Source: Piromyces finnis (lineage: Eukaryota; Neocallimastigomycota; Neocallimastigomycetes; Neocallimastigales; Neocallimastigaceae). From it: a stretch of 64,000 nt of DNA. Under the pieces are notes generated by a model that worked only from the letters and a program-made list of their open reading frames with translations, did not search any database and was not told where the DNA came from. Shown one piece after another: positions 40,101-62,538 of the stretch; positions within the stretch are counted from its first letter, which is position 1; the number at the start of each line of letters is the position of its first letter. The stretch lies in contig MCFH01000036.1 of assembly GCA_002104945.1 (NCBI GenBank), positions 1 to 64,000 on the forward strand. The letters run 5' to 3'. Position numbers and translations under genes: made by a program.

Positions 40101-40933
40101 TATAATTATTGAGGAATAATTAATAGGTTAAAATAATAATATTTAAAAATAAACAACTTTATGCCTTTTTTTAAATATGATTTAATATTTATTGAAATAT
40201 AATTTTTCTTTTACATTGTATAAAAAATAAATAAAGGAATAGATTATTTATATATTTAATTCTAGTTTTTTCTTAGAGTATTATTAATCTACTAATTTAT
40301 GAAATATATTTTCTTTTAAAATAATAAAGTAATCAAATTTAAACTTATCGTTGTTGACAATATTTTTCCTTAAAAATAAATAATTATATTTATTAAAATT
40401 TCAAAAAAAAAAAAAAATACTTTATTTTAAAAATATTTCAGTAAATATCTAATTTTAACTATTGGAATAGGTCAATGAATAATAATTATAGGTATCAGTA
40501 TATTACTACATTAACTTTATAAAATATTATATTTATATTATTCTAATTATACAGTCACACAAATTATAAATTTTAGAAAATTGAGACAGAATATTATGTT
40601 TATTATTATGATTTTTTTTTTAAAAGAATATTATAGTTAAAAAAAAAGGTTTAATAATATTATTAATATTATTAATATAAATAAATATAGTTAATGTCAA
40701 TAATGATAATATAAAATAATACCACAATTAGCTTTGTATACAAAAGCTAAGCTAAATAACATGTAAGTATTTGTTAAATACATATTTACTTAAAAAAAAT
40801 TACTATTCATTATTAATTTTTATTTACTATTTTTTTTAAAAGGATTCTAGGTATAAATATATAAACATATAATTGCCTATTTGATATTCTAATAATTAAA
40901 TTTAACATGTAATAAAAACATTTTTTACAATAG
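37156..40933. other. Long AT-rich spacer
   Basis: About 3.8 kb with no gene recognised on either strand. It includes a (GTT)8 run at 37358-37381 and a tiny ORF (39109-39186, MKNTMLGKLFSFYF...) that resembles a signal peptide but has no continuation. The unseen first exon of the 40934-43775 gene probably lies near its right end. Confidence 0.5.
37358..37381. repeat. (GTT)8 microsatellite
   Basis: Eight perfect GTT units upstream of the LRR-like gene start (minus strand). Notable only because nearly all other microsatellites here are AAT/ATT. Confidence 0.9.
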
Positions 40934-43775
<2,842 letters not shown>

Positions 43776-44870
43776 AAAGAAAAAAAATATGAAAACCAAA
43801 CAATAAATTTCAAGTAATCCTAATTTCATAAACTTCATAATATATATTAAACTTATATAATAACAATAGGAATAATAGTAATAAAATAAAAAAAAAAAAA
43901 CCATCCATATAAATAGGCATACTATCATCAGTATAACATTTTAAATATTGAATATATTAAATTATGACACTATCTTTTTATTTAATATCAATTTTTAATT
44001 TTTACACATTATTTGTAATTTAATATTATAAGCTTTTATACCTTTTTGTAAAATATATTTAGTATATATATAAAAGTCTTAACTTTTATTATATTCCAGA
44101 AATATATGTATTAATTTATCATAATGCAAAATAAAATATGTTGAAAAATAAAATATAAATATTTATAATTTTTAAACAATAATTATATATAATATGTAAT
44201 ATAAAAAATATTTATATATAAAAAGATTACTATATTAGTCTCAAATGTTTAAATAAATAAATAAATATATTATTATTATTTTAATAATTATTATACTCTA
44301 TAAAAAATAAAACTTTTATACATTTATTGTATAGGAAGAGAGAATATTCTCTTTTTGTATTTATTTAGTTAATTTTTAAAATTACATTTTAAAGTTAATC
44401 TATATATTTCATAATTGATAATGAATTTATTATACTTTTTTCTAAATTTATAATAAAATTATATATATATTTTATAAGGTTGATTCATTTATGTTTATAA
44501 ATATGTTCAATGTAAAATAAAGGATTAATAATAATGAAAATTTTATATTATAATTTATTGATATTTATTTTAGCTTTAATAAAAGTTTTTATATATTATT
44601 TATATAATATGATATTTAAAAAATATATATATAAAAAATATAATAAATATAATTTTTTTTATCCATAATTAAAATTAAGTAATTTTATTTTTATTATCAA
44701 AATCTATTTTTTTTTATTTAATCTAATAATTCTATATTAATTATTTCTTTAAATATTAATTAGTGTATTATGTATGCATTGATAATTGATATATAATTGA
44801 TATATATCTATTTTATTTATTTTATGTTTTCTAATTATTTAATATTTTTTTTTCTTTTAATTTAATCCTT
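43776..44870. other. AT-rich convergent spacer
   Basis: Between the 3' ends of the coiled-coil gene and the RhoGAP gene. No gene seen. Contains short TA-rich stretches and a GAGAATATTCTC palindrome at about 44341-44352. Confidence 0.5.
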
Positions 44871-47800
44871 TTATTTATCATCTATTATTGTTAAAGGACT
44901 TTTTTTAGGTTCATCTGTTCCTGAATTTCTATTACTTTTGTTTTGTGATTTTGATCCTTTAGATATTGAAAAATGACTCTTTGATCTACCGGATCCTCCC
45001 TTACCAAGAGTATTTTCCTCTTCATCATAATACTCTTTAATCATTGTTTCAATAGTCATAATTAGTTCAGAACCTGACTATAAAATTTTAATATGAAAAA
45101 AAAATTTAATTTTAATAAATATTTCTAATATTTCTTTTGTATTTTATATAAAAGAAAAAAGATTTTTATATATATATTTTTTTTCATATAAATTATTTCA
45201 CCTTAAATATTTCTTCGTAGTTATCAATTAAAAATTCAACTACATTATTAGCCTTTTCATGAAGTTCAACTGATGATTTATTATCCTTTTTCTTTTCTTC
45301 ATATATAAGTATACTAGGTCCAAATACTTTAGCTAAATTTGATGAAGTCATATCATTGAAATTTGAATAACTTGCTACAATAGATAAAAAGTGTAATAAA
45401 TAATGTAACATTAATCTATGGGTAAATGGAAGTAGTAAAACTAGATGAGAGGCCAATTTTATTTTAAGTACATTGTCGTGAATATCTATTATAGTTCATT
45501 TGAATAATAAAAATTTAAAAAAGTTTTTAATAAATTAAAAATAAAATAAAAAGTATTATTCATATAATATTTTTTTTATTTTCTTATTTTTTTATCATTT
45601 AAAAATATTATTATATATAAATATAAATATTTACCATCAAGTACTATCCATAATTTATACATTCTTAATGTAAATAATGGTTCTATTAATTCTCTAAAGA
45701 ATAATTTAAATACACTAGCAACTGATGATTCACTTGGATTTAATTCAAATAAACTAACAAGCATTTTTGGATTTTCTTTTTGTAATCTCCTTTTTTCATC
45801 CTTAATAAAGTTTATTCTTTCTTGTCTTTGTTTTTCATCTTTAATTTTACTTGCTATATCAACTTGTCTTCCAATGTCTACAAAATCGGATTCAACTTGA
45901 AATTTATGTTTTAATTCTTTAATATCACCACTTCTACCACTAATTCTGAAAATACCTTGTTTCTTTAAACCTCTTTCCAAAATATATTTTTCACATTGTT
46001 TCAAGAACGGTGGAATATCTTTGTATCTATCGTATATTATATCGAGATGTGATCCAAATAAATTAATTGTTTGATATTCCAAATCATTTTCTATTTATTA
46101 TGATTTTACAAAGGGAAAAAAATGATGAAATATTTAATATATATATTAAACAAAATAAAAGAAAATTTAATATTATATAAATATTTTTTTTTATTAATTA
46201 CTAAATAAATACAAAAATATATTTTTTAAAAATATAATATATTTAATATGAAACTTACCAAATTTATTATCACTTGGTTTATTTTTCTTTAATTTTTTCA
46301 TAATTCTTTTTAATATTGATACACCTGATTCTGCAACAAGAGGTGTTGACTCTGAAGCTCTCATTAATTTTGGAGTTGCATCATCAAGCATTTGAACAAC
46401 TTCGCTGGCAACTTGTGAACGACATTCACTAGATAATCTTGGTTTACATTTTATATAATCATATGTTAATGATTTCATATCTTGATGTTTCACAATATAT
46501 GGAATATTTTCCATTTGTATTTTTTGTGGATGCTATTATATATAAATTTTTATATATATAATAAAATAGTATTTATATAATATTTTTTATTTTATAATAT
46601 AATAGATTAATTAGAATAAATAAATAAATAAATAATTTTTTTTCATAATACATACGAAGGATGGATTAATAGATTTAATGTTTTCTGCTGTTTGTGGTGA
46701 TATAAGTTTTTCTTTATTATCATCTTCAAGTATTGGTGGTGCACTATTTATTTTATCCTCCATATTTTCAGTTATAGTAATTTTAGTTCTTATACCTCCA
46801 TTTTCATTAATATTCTCTATAAATTGTTTTGCTTCACTATTTTCTATACTACTATAACATCCTTGTTGAGTGGATGTAACAATGGATGTATTAATTTGAG
46901 TAAGACTTCCCTTACTATTATATTGTTCTTTAATAATATCATATTTTTCCTCTTTATTTCCTATTGGAGTTTCCACCAACTTTGATTCATCTAAAATATT
47001 TTCTGAAGATTCTGAATCTTTATTCGTTGAAACATCAATTACTAAAATATTTTCTTCTTTGCTTATTTTTTCTTCATCTTGTTCATTTAATTCTTTATTT
47101 TTATTCGTATCATTTAATTCCAATTTAATGTCTTGATCATATACTTTTTGTATATAATTCTCTACATCATTAATTTTTTTATTAATTTCTTCATCCTTCG
47201 AATTATCATCCTTTTCTTGTTCTCTTAAATTTTTATTTTCCTGATTTTCATTTGTTACAAGGCTATTTAATGATTCACATTTACTTTGAATATTAGAATC
47301 TTCCCCAATATCTGGCTTCAAACTTTGTAATGATTTTTTTAACTTCTTTTCTATTTTTAATTCTCCTCTTACACTTTCCTCTTTGTTCTCAACTACATTT
47401 ATTATTTCTATTGAGCTAGTTTGAGGAGTTTGATTAATACCAGTCTTTTTTTGGATCTCATTCTCTTCTCTTTCAGAAGTTCTTTCTTCCTTATCACCAA
47501 TATCTAATCCACTTAATTTACTTGATATTTCTTCTACATCATCATCAATTTCTTTTTCTTTTTCATTATCTTCTTTTTCAAATTCAATATCAGATTCACT
47601 TTCTTTTTAATATAATATTAATTTTTTTAAAAAAAGGGATATATACGCATTATTTAAATTAATTAAATATAAATATTATATTTTAACTTTGTTTCTTAAT
47701 CTCTCTATAAAATGAATATTACAAAATAGAATATTTCAATACCTTCATTAATAGATGATTCTTCATTACTTTCATCATCATCATCTTCTTCTTCCTCTTC

Positions 47801-49506
47801 ACTTTCATCTTCACCTTTAGGACCCTAATTATTTAAATGATGCATTTTTTAAAGATTTTAATTTTAATAAATTAACATATAAAAATTCATAAAGTATAGT
47901 TTTTTTTAAAAAAAAATATTAAAGACTTTTTCTTTTCTTTTTCTTAAATTGTATATAAAATGAAATAAAAAAATTACTTTCTCTAGGAAATCCATCAATT
48001 CACCCCATAGTTTTCCTTTCCAATGATTTATTAAACCTTCCATATTTTCTTTAACTTCATTTTCGAAATTTATTTTATTTTCAAAATTTTTATTAACACC
48101 ACTTGTTACTTCTGCCTCACGATTTTTTGATAATTCATCAATCTTTTCACGATCCTTTCTTTGTAATTCTAATTCAGTAGGTGATGGACCTTTTCCCTCT
48201 TTAATTAATGATTCCCATCTTTCATCTTGATTTTTTCGTCTTCGTTGTTCAAATTTTCTTTCCATATTTATAGTTCTTAAAGCATCTTTCTATATAATTA
48301 TATTAATACATTCATTGATATATATTAATTTTTAATATTTATTAATTTTTTTTATTTTTATAAGTACAGTGTATTTTTTTTATTTTAATTCTCTTCTATG
48401 AATTAGTTTAATAATTAAAATCAATTAAATAATATTGTACCAATGCATCATTATATTCTATTTTGAAATACTCAGATAAATGTATCATCTTTGATCGGTC
48501 AGCTTCACTTTCGGTAATTGGTTCATTTAATGGAATCAAAAGTTCATTTGAGTCACATAAATTAATTCTCGAACTGATATCACGACTATTTAAAATTAAA
48601 ATATTTGGATTTGTATTATTATTCCCACTTATATTATCACTAGATAAGCTATATAAACTACTGTGTTTTTTAACTTTATTATTAATAAAAAATATTTTTT
48701 TGTTTATAATATTAAAATAAATATTATATTATTAAAAAATAAATAATATATAATATAATATAACAAATATTCAATATTCCTATTTAATTAACATTATAAA
48801 AATATATAAATATATACCATTAAATCCTTGTAAATAATGAGATCCATCCTCCTATTTAATATATATATAATAAATTTTTAGTATAGTCATGTTTTTATTC
48901 CAAAATTAAAAAAAAAAAAACATTTATATTTATATTTAATTAATAGAAAAAAAAGTTTTATTTTTCTTTTTTTTTTTTTTTTTTTTCAATAATAATATAT
49001 TTAATAAATATTAATAAATATATATTTATTATTATTACAAAAAACCATTTTTCGTTTTCTCAAATATATTAAAAAGATACATTTATAAGTTATAATATTT
49101 TTTTTAAATAATAATTAAAGGTTTTCCATAATGTATTACCTTTTTGGTTTTTAGTGATGAATAATGACCACCGATTGAATAATTACTATTCAGAGTACTA
49201 TATAAATTTGATAAAGATGTACCACTATTTTCATTTTTTTGTATAGTTTTTGCAACTAATCTAAATTGAGCTTCTTCTTTTCTTTTTACTTCTTCATTTC
49301 TAAGTCGAATTTGTTCTTTAACGTTTATAGATGATGATGAACGTTCATTGACCGACTATTTTTTTTTTTTTTAGTTTTTATATTAATTTTAAGACATTAA
49401 TGAAACGATATATTATAATATGGAAATTATATATATATATATATAATATATATATAAATAATAATTTTTTCTGTTTATTTGTTTTTTTTTTTTTTTTTAT
49501 TACCAT
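44871..49506 (-). CDS. RhoGAP-domain protein, eleven exons
   Basis: Minus-strand exons: 49506-49504 (coding part is only the ATG), 49355-49140, 48851-48818, 48673-48441, 48289-47978, 47824-47743, 47602-46656, 46532-46259, 46090-45635, 45485-45202 and 45077-44871; 1,015 residues, all phases closing. The RhoGAP domain (about 713-945) stimulates GTP hydrolysis by Rho-family GTPases. It has the arginine finger GIFRISG (Arg749), Lys829 in VFKLFFRELIEPLFT, and Asn902 in TSSNLAKVFGPS, the three key family residues. A charged insertion of about 45 residues sits between Arg749 and Lys829. Upstream are Ser/Asn-rich sequence, a charged helix (about 180-285: RKFEQRRRKNQDERWE..., HWKGKLWGELMDFLEK) and a very acidic, disordered 300-residue stretch. 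The C-terminus is Ser/Lys-rich. No lipid-binding domain was recognised. Confidence 0.85.
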
Positions 49507-52500
49507 TTTTATATCTTTTTTTTTTTTAATATTATAAATGTATTTTCATAAGAGACTTATTTTTATGTAAAATAATGATAAATATAGTGATAATATTTAA
49601 TAGTTATATCTTCAAAGTATATAATCAATATTCATATTGATATTAAATAAAAAAAATTTTTTTTTTATTTTTATATACTCTCTATATTCCACTTTTATCT
49701 ACTATTCAACCACTTTATTACAGATCTTCGTATTAATTATTTATTATCTAAATGTTATGAATGTAAAAATTAGATATAATTTTTATTATAAAATATTGTT
49801 TTATATTGTTATTATTGAATTGAAATAATATCTATTAATAAAAAAAAGGTGTATTAATATAATATAATAGTACTCTACTTTTTTTTTATTATTATTTAAA
49901 GAAATATAGTTATTTTTTTTTAAATTTTTTGAAAAATAATTAAAAAAAATATAACTAGTTGTTTCGTTAATAAGTAACACTATTAGATATTAAATTTACA
50001 AATAATATTTATTAATGATATTAATGATTATTTACACTTAATATTAACTATATTTCATATTACATTTAAAGGATTATTTATCTATAATTTATAAAACAAA
50101 ATTAAAGCTTATAAAATAATAATTATAATCTCAAATTTCTATTGCCAAAAATTATATATATAATAAAAATAATATAATACAAATTATTAATAATAATTAA
50201 CGAAAGTTTATTTCTAATACTTTTTATTATTATTACAATAGAGTATACCCAAATACTAAATATAATTTATTAATATTTAATTCACTACTAAAAGTAGAAT
50301 AAAATAATAAAAAAAAAGTTAATTCAATAGGATTTTTGATTTGAAATAAAGATTAATATTTTGATTTTGATTCTATAAATATAATTCAAATAAAATGAAT
50401 GAAAAACTTTGTTTATAAACATTTTATTTTTCAGTAGTATAATATTATTTCCACCTCTTTTTTTTTTTTTTAAATGATTAATCCTCATTAATTTAAATAA
50501 AAAAGTTTTTAGTTTTTTTTTTCTTTACATTTGTATAAAATTAAAAAAAAATAATTGAAAAAAAAAAAAAAAAAGATCCTAATAATCTAAGAGCAACTAT
50601 TGAATATTAAGCTTAATCCAAAATTATTTCAATGTTTATAAGGACCATCAATATTTTATTTTTTTTTAAATGTAAATCAGTACGTACAATAAACGTAATT
50701 TATACTTTAATTATCACTCAAATTATTATTTTTCAAAATCAACTATTAGTAGTGATATCTAATAAAATTTCATGAATCAATGGTATTAAGTTTTTAAAGT
50801 TATAATTATAGATATATGTTTTTTAAATTTTTTTTTCTTAATCAAAATATATAATTATATATATGGTATTGAAAGAAAGAATGAATAGTATAAATAATTA
50901 TTTTTTAATTTTTTTTTATATATTCAAAATTTCTCTTAGTTGTTATTAATCTCTTTGATTTGATAAATATATTTCTTTTTTTTTTTTTTTTTTTTTTTTT
51001 TTTGATAATAAAGTTTTATATAAATATAAATATTATTTAATATTAATATATATTTCCCCATTTATTACTTTGAGGGTATCCATAATTTATATTTGTTGTA
51101 ATAATGTATTTAAATAAACAGCAGTTCATTACCTTTTCTACTATATATTCATTATTATAACCTTTAGAGTGTAAAATATAATATTTATTAAGTATTTCTT
51201 TTCAAGATTAATTATAATTTTATTTAAAAATTTAGAATTAATCTAGTTATTATTTGTAGAATAACTTTTCTCTTTAGCATAGAAATATGCCAATAATATT
51301 TATTAAATTCTTTTTTTTTTTAATTTCATTATAAAATGTGTAGAATATATAATATACTATATATACATATATATTTTTTAAAAAATAACTTTTATAAAAA
51401 TCATTTAAAACTAATAGTATTTATTAGTTTATAATAAAAATATATAAAGATATTGAAATATAAAACCACCTTTTTATTAATATAAAGTATAATAAAAAGT
51501 AAAAATAAAAAGATAGTACAAATTAACTTTTTTTTTTAAACTCTAATCTTTTATAAATTGGTTTTAATATGATATTTTCTTTCGTTCAAATAATAAAGAA
51601 AGTTTTTTTTAATTGTTTTTTTTTTTTTTTTTTTAAAAAAAATAGAGTTTTATCAACAATTTTCGATATGTCTACACTACTGAATATTTTTTGAAAATAT
51701 ATTAAAACAAAAGGTTGTATTTTAACAATATTAAAATACTATTGTATTATTATGTTAATATAACATAATAACACAACAGTACCATATCCATTTTCTCATA
51801 TCTAAATCAAACGTGTCGCTTTATTTATAAAAAAACATAACACTTAATTTTAACAGAATTTTTCTTAATCTTATATAACAAATTTAAATATTTAATGCTA
51901 TTAAATACAATGGTGTATACTTTAAAAAATATTTTCCCAAAAAATTCAAATGTATATAACTCAGATAATTAAATAAATACCAACATTGTAAAGTTGTTTT
52001 TTTTTTTTTTCTAATAATATTATATAAAAATGTATTATTCACATTTCTTAAAAACTGCATTATCATTATTTTTAATATTAATAATAATACAGTAGCAATT
52101 AACACTATAAATAGAGTAACAGTGATATTAATACTATCAATAATAAAATAAAATCACCTTTTTTAATAAATAATTAATTAAAATAAATGAATGAAAAAAT
52201 AATAAAATAAATAAATTTTATAGAAGTGGTAAGAATAATAAAAATTAAATTTTTATATATATTTATTAATAATAATAATAATATACTTAATTTTAATTAA
52301 ATGTATATGGACGCTTTATATCTCTAATAAATTATTAATATATTTACCCAATCTTTATTTAAAAATCTAAATTAAAAAAAAAAAAAAAAGGTTTAAAAGG
52401 AAAACTTTTTTTTTTTCATTATTATTATTATAATTTATTAAAAGGTAATTTACTTTTTATTTAGTTTTAAAAAAGGTTAGTCTTGACAGTTTTGAAAAGA

Positions 52501-53258
52501 AAAGAAAAAAAAAAAAAAAAAAAAGAGAGAGAGAGAGAATAATAATGTTATTTATAAAAAGGAAATAAATATGCCTATTTAAAAAAAACTATAGATTTCA
52601 ATTTTCAGTAAATTTAAATTTTTAAATGTAACAAAACAATGACAATAATTGTAAACTAAATAAACATATTTTTTCAATATAAAAATACTTTCTCTTCAAA
52701 CATATATAAATATATTTACATAAAATATATCAAAAAAAAGAAAATACTATTAATCGTTACTATTCCCAAAAACCTGATAGTAATAACATAATAATAATAA
52801 AAATAAACAATCAATCTAATAATAATATTTTTTAATGTTTTTTTCTATAATTCAAATTTTATTTATTCAATGTTATTTTAAATGAATAATAATGATAAAA
52901 GTAAAAATATATGTTCCTTGTATAAATATAAATAAAAAATAATAGATGAAATATACATCTGTTATTAATTTCATAGAAAATTTACTTCAACGAATTTATT
53001 GTTTGCCAAATAAAAGATGTGATTAATAATTTAATAAATGGAAATGAATTAAAAATGAAATAATATAAATTCAAATTTTATATATTTAACTATATTTATT
53101 ATTTTTTTTTAAAGATTGTAATACATTCAATAAATATCCAAAGTCTTTAATTTATTTAATAAATTTAAAAATTATTTTTTATATTTATTATTATAATTAA
53201 TATTATTTCATTTATTTTGGTATTTACATTTATTTTTAAATAGAAACCTAATATCAAT
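49507..53258. other. Long AT-rich spacer
   Basis: About 3.75 kb without a recognisable gene on either strand. Holds T- and A-tracts and a short (GA)n run at about 52526-52538. As the two flanking genes diverge, it must include the promoters of both RhoGAP and Get3 genes. Confidence 0.5.
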
Positions 53259-54931
53259 ATGTCAGTATCAGATTATTCCGACGAAGAATATGAACCTTTG
53301 GAACCATCTCTTCAAAACATTTTAGATCAAGATTCCTTAAAATGGATTTTTGTTGGTGGTAAGGGTGGTGTCGGTAAAACCACTAACAGTTGTAGTTTAG
53401 CTATTCAATTAGCTAAGGTTAGAAAGAGTGTTTTATTAATTTCCACTGATCCAGCACACAATCTCTCTGATGCTTTTAACCAAAAATTTACTAAATCACC
53501 ATTATTAGTTAACGGCTTTGAAAATCTTTATGCTATGGTATAATTTCAAATAAAAAACATGATAATATATAAAATTATGTTATTTTTGTAAATGAATTGT
53601 AAAAATTTAATATGTATATATAAAATTTTAAAAGGAAATTGATCCAACTTCCAGTATTCAAGATATGATTACTAATGGTAATATTTCAATTCATAAGATA
53701 TTTATTATATAAACAGAACGATATATACCAAAAAAAATACCACCATATATACCCAAAAAAAAAAACCTTTTTAAAGTATGAAATTAACATTTAATATTAT
53801 AAAAATATATAGATAGTGAAAATAATATTACCAATATGATGCAAGATCTCGCTTTCGCTATTCCAGGTATTGATGAAGCTATTAGTTTTGCCGAAGTTAT
53901 GAAGTAATTAGACATTAATAATAATAATAAAAATAATAAAAATAATGAATATTCAAAGTATATTATTTGCAACAAAGTAAAATAACCAACAGTAATTATT
54001 ATATATTAAAATATTATTTATGCTAAAATTTATGTCAAAATTTTCTATCATTCCTAACTAAATAGATTAGCTAAATCTATGGAATATGAAACCGTTGTTT
54101 TCGATACTGCTCCAACTGGTCACACTTTACGTTTCCTTTCATTCCCAGAAATTTTAAACAAGACTTTATCTAAGTTTTCTCAATTAAAGGGTCGTTTTGG
54201 TCCAATGTTCAGTCAAGTAAGTAATTAGGAAATTAAAAAACTATATTTATAAATAAATATATGTTTAAAAATATTAATAATTTTTGTATTAAATTTCCCC
54301 CTTTGTATATTGAATCTCAATAATAAAAAAAAAGGTTTCTGGTATGATGGGTATTGAAGCTAACCAAGATGCAATGTTCTCAAAATTAGAAAGCATGAGA
54401 GAAGAAATTGAAGAAATTAACAAGCAATTCCAAGATCCAGATAAGACCACTTTTGTTTGTGTCTGTATTTCTGAATTCCTTTCATTATATGAAACCGAAA
54501 GAATGATTCAAGAATTAACTAGTTTCAACATTGATACTCATAATGTAATTAACAATATTTAAATATAAATACCTAAACTAGTTTTTATTTAATGATTTAA
54601 AAAAGTTAAAGTTCATAACTAACATAACCATCACCTTTTCTAAAATTCATATTTTAAATAATTTTATCTGAATATACATTTATTTTATTTAATAATATTA
54701 ATTTTGAAATAGATTATTGTTAACCAATTATTATTCCCAGCAAAGGATTCTACTTGTAAATTCTGTGATGTTCGTCACAAAATGCAACAAAAATACCTTG
54801 ATCAAATTAACGATTTATATGAAGATTTCCATATTACCAAGTTACCATTATTAACTAATGAAATTCGTGGTGTTGATGAATTAAAGAAATTCTCTGAAAA
54901 CCTTACTCATCCATACATTCCATCTAACTAA
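53259..54931 (+). CDS. GET3: Get3/ArsA-type ATPase for tail-anchored protein insertion, six exons
   Basis: Exons 53259-53537, 53635-53677, 53813-53903, 54066-54216, 54335-54544 and 54713-54931; 330 residues, close to the family's usual 330-350. Get3 (ASNA1/TRC40) is the cytosolic ATPase that receives tail-anchored membrane proteins and delivers them to the ER receptor. Visible motifs: deviant P-loop [10 protein letters not shown] (33-42), switch [21 protein letters not shown] (the A-loop/switch II region), the TRC40-type helical insert (GPMFSQ, then [16 protein letters not shown]), [15 protein letters not shown], and the zinc-binding CKFC pair (Cys273, Cys276) that joins the dimer. The start has an acidic N-terminus typical of fungal Get3. 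Codon choice is more biased than in the neighbours, which fits a well-expressed housekeeping gene. Confidence 0.95.
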
Positions 54932-55529
54932 ATGTAGATCAAAATCGAAATCAAATTATACAATTATAAAAAAAAAAAAAGATTATAAATCTTTATAATT
55001 TTATATAAAGCAATAATTTAATGAATCATTAATGTCACAATATTATTTAATTTTTTTTTATAAAAAATAAACAACCACTACCACAACACATAATACATAA
55101 ATCAAATTAAAAAAAAAAAAATTATAAAAATGGTATATCCTTTTAATAATAAGTGAAAGTTATATAACATTTTTTGAATGCAAATAATAAAAACAAAATA
55201 AAATAAATAAAATATAAAATATAAAAAAAAAAGTTTTTTTTTTTTTTTTAAAAATATATATTTTTATTTCATGTGTAAAAATCTTTATTATATAAATTAA
55301 TGACATTATTAAAAAAATATATATATATATATTATAATTTATTATTTTTTTTGCTCCAGTGACTGCTAAATTTAGGATAAAAGCTATTATAAAATAGAAA
55401 GTTTAAAAAAAAAATTATATAAAATATAATATATAAAATATATATATATATATTTTAAAAATAAAATGGGTATATAAAATTAAACTAATAATAGCAAATA
55501 GTAATACTATATATATATAGAATATATAT
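54932..55529. other. Convergent spacer between Get3 and the kinase gene
   Basis: About 600 bp of A/T tracts holding the 3' ends of both genes. No gene seen. Confidence 0.6.
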
Positions 55530-60645
<5,116 letters not shown>

Positions 60646-60699
60646 TAACTTAGTATATATTATTGGAATTCTTTGTAGTAAAAAATTTTAATTTTATTC

Positions 60700-60733
<34 letters not shown>

Positions 60734-61800
60734 AATAATTATTTACATAAAATATTGAAATTTCAAGATTTTAGTACAATTAAACTTTATAAAAAAATTT
60801 GTCATTAAAAATTATATTTATTATTTTAAAATATAAGATATATTTATTATTGTTGATATTAATAGTAGCATCAGTAATAGAATAGTAGCACTAATAGTAG
60901 TATTTTTATTTGCATTATTGTATATTTATTTAAAAATATATAAATTCATACATGCCTTTACAATTAAAATTTATTATAATTATTTTTGAATATTTCTTTT
61001 CATTTATAGATATAAAAAGAATGACAATAAAATATATAGATTTTAAATGCTTTTTTTCTCTTTTTCTTTCTTCCCTTTTATTTATTTTAGAATATTTTTA
61101 CTTTATTTATCATTTGTAAATTTTAATAATTTTTAACATAAATTAAAACAAAAAGAAAAAGAAGAAAAAAAAAAAAAAATTAATATCTTCTTGATATTAA
61201 TGGTAGAAATGTTAATTAAAAATTTTTTTTCAAATTTGTAGAAAATAAAGAAAATAACAGCTTTAATGATAAGAAACATTAATATAAAAAAAAAGAGTGT
61301 AATAAAAAAAAAGATAAAATACAATAGAAACAATGAAAAAAAAACAATAAAATATATATACATATGTATATAAAACCTTTTTTTTTTTAAAAGAAAAATA
61401 ACAATTTATTTATTTCAAAAAATAAAAAGATATTAAAAAGCAAATTTTGTTGTGTAACAAAATAGAATTTAAAAAAAAAAAATATTTAAAATAAAGAAAA
61501 AAAAAAAAAATAAATATTTTTTATTATATGTTATCTTTAATAAGCATTTTTCAGTAATGTATAATAGTAGAAAAGAACATTATACTAGATAAATAAATGG
61601 AAATGAAATTGGATTCTTTTATTTAATAATACTGTTATTTCTTGTAACTGTGATTTTTTATAAAGATTAAAATAAACTTTATAAAATGGTCAAATGTTTC
61701 TTTAATACCATTAATTTATTGATTCCTCTAAGTATATGTTTCTTTATTTTATTATATAGGCATTACTTATTTTTGTTCAATAATAATACATGCTGTTTTT

Positions 61801-61845
<45 letters not shown>

Positions 61846-62538
61846 GTTTATTATTATTATTATTATTATGTTTATTATTAAAATATCATTTATTACTTTA
61901 TCACAATACTTTATTAGAATGGGAAATGAAATTTTTTATTTCTAGTAATTATTGAATGTTCTAATTAAAAGTAATGAAACCTTTTTTTTTAAAAAAAAAA
62001 AAAAAAAAAAAAGTAAAAAATAGAGTTTCTTTATTTTATAAGCATTTCAATTCTTAATAAAAAGAAAAAGAAAAGAAAAATATAACATTAAAAACCAACT
62101 TAATAATGTTACCTTTTAGGTAAAAATTAAAATTCAATCTTTAAAAAAAAATTTTTTTTTTTAATTATAATAATTATTATTATTATTAAATGTTTATTAA
62201 TGATTTAAAAAAAAATGTTTTTTTTTTTATATATATATATAAAATATACCTTTAAAAACAAAAAAAAAAAAATACGCAAAATTCAAAATTATTTAATTTA
62301 TTATTAAAAGCTCTCATCTACTAATCAATTTTATTAAACTTGTATATTTATTGATAATTTGAATATATCTATCTATTTATATATTATAAATAATTAGATA
62401 TATAATATACCAATGCTTTTGAAAAAAAGAAAATAATTATACAATTAAAAAATTTATAAATATTTTTGCATTAATTTCCCTATATATAATAAAACAAATA
62501 ATCATTTATTTTATAATTATCAACTTAACATATTAAAA
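60646..62538. other. AT-rich divergent spacer
   Basis: About 1.9 kb between the divergent kinase gene and the 62539 gene. No gene seen. It has a T31-like tract at about 60702-60732 and a (TTA)n microsatellite at 61803-61880 that produces a spurious poly-Leu frame. Confidence 0.55.
61803..61880. repeat. (TTA)n microsatellite
   Basis: About 22 TTA units interrupted by two TTATGT steps. The 89-codon frame starting at 61686 is mostly this repeat, and is not taken as a gene. Confidence 0.85.

Noticed and set aside
61686-61955. 89-codon frame with poly-Leu membrane-like segment
   Set aside because: The hydrophobic part is a (TTA)n microsatellite; no conserved sequence and no splice context.
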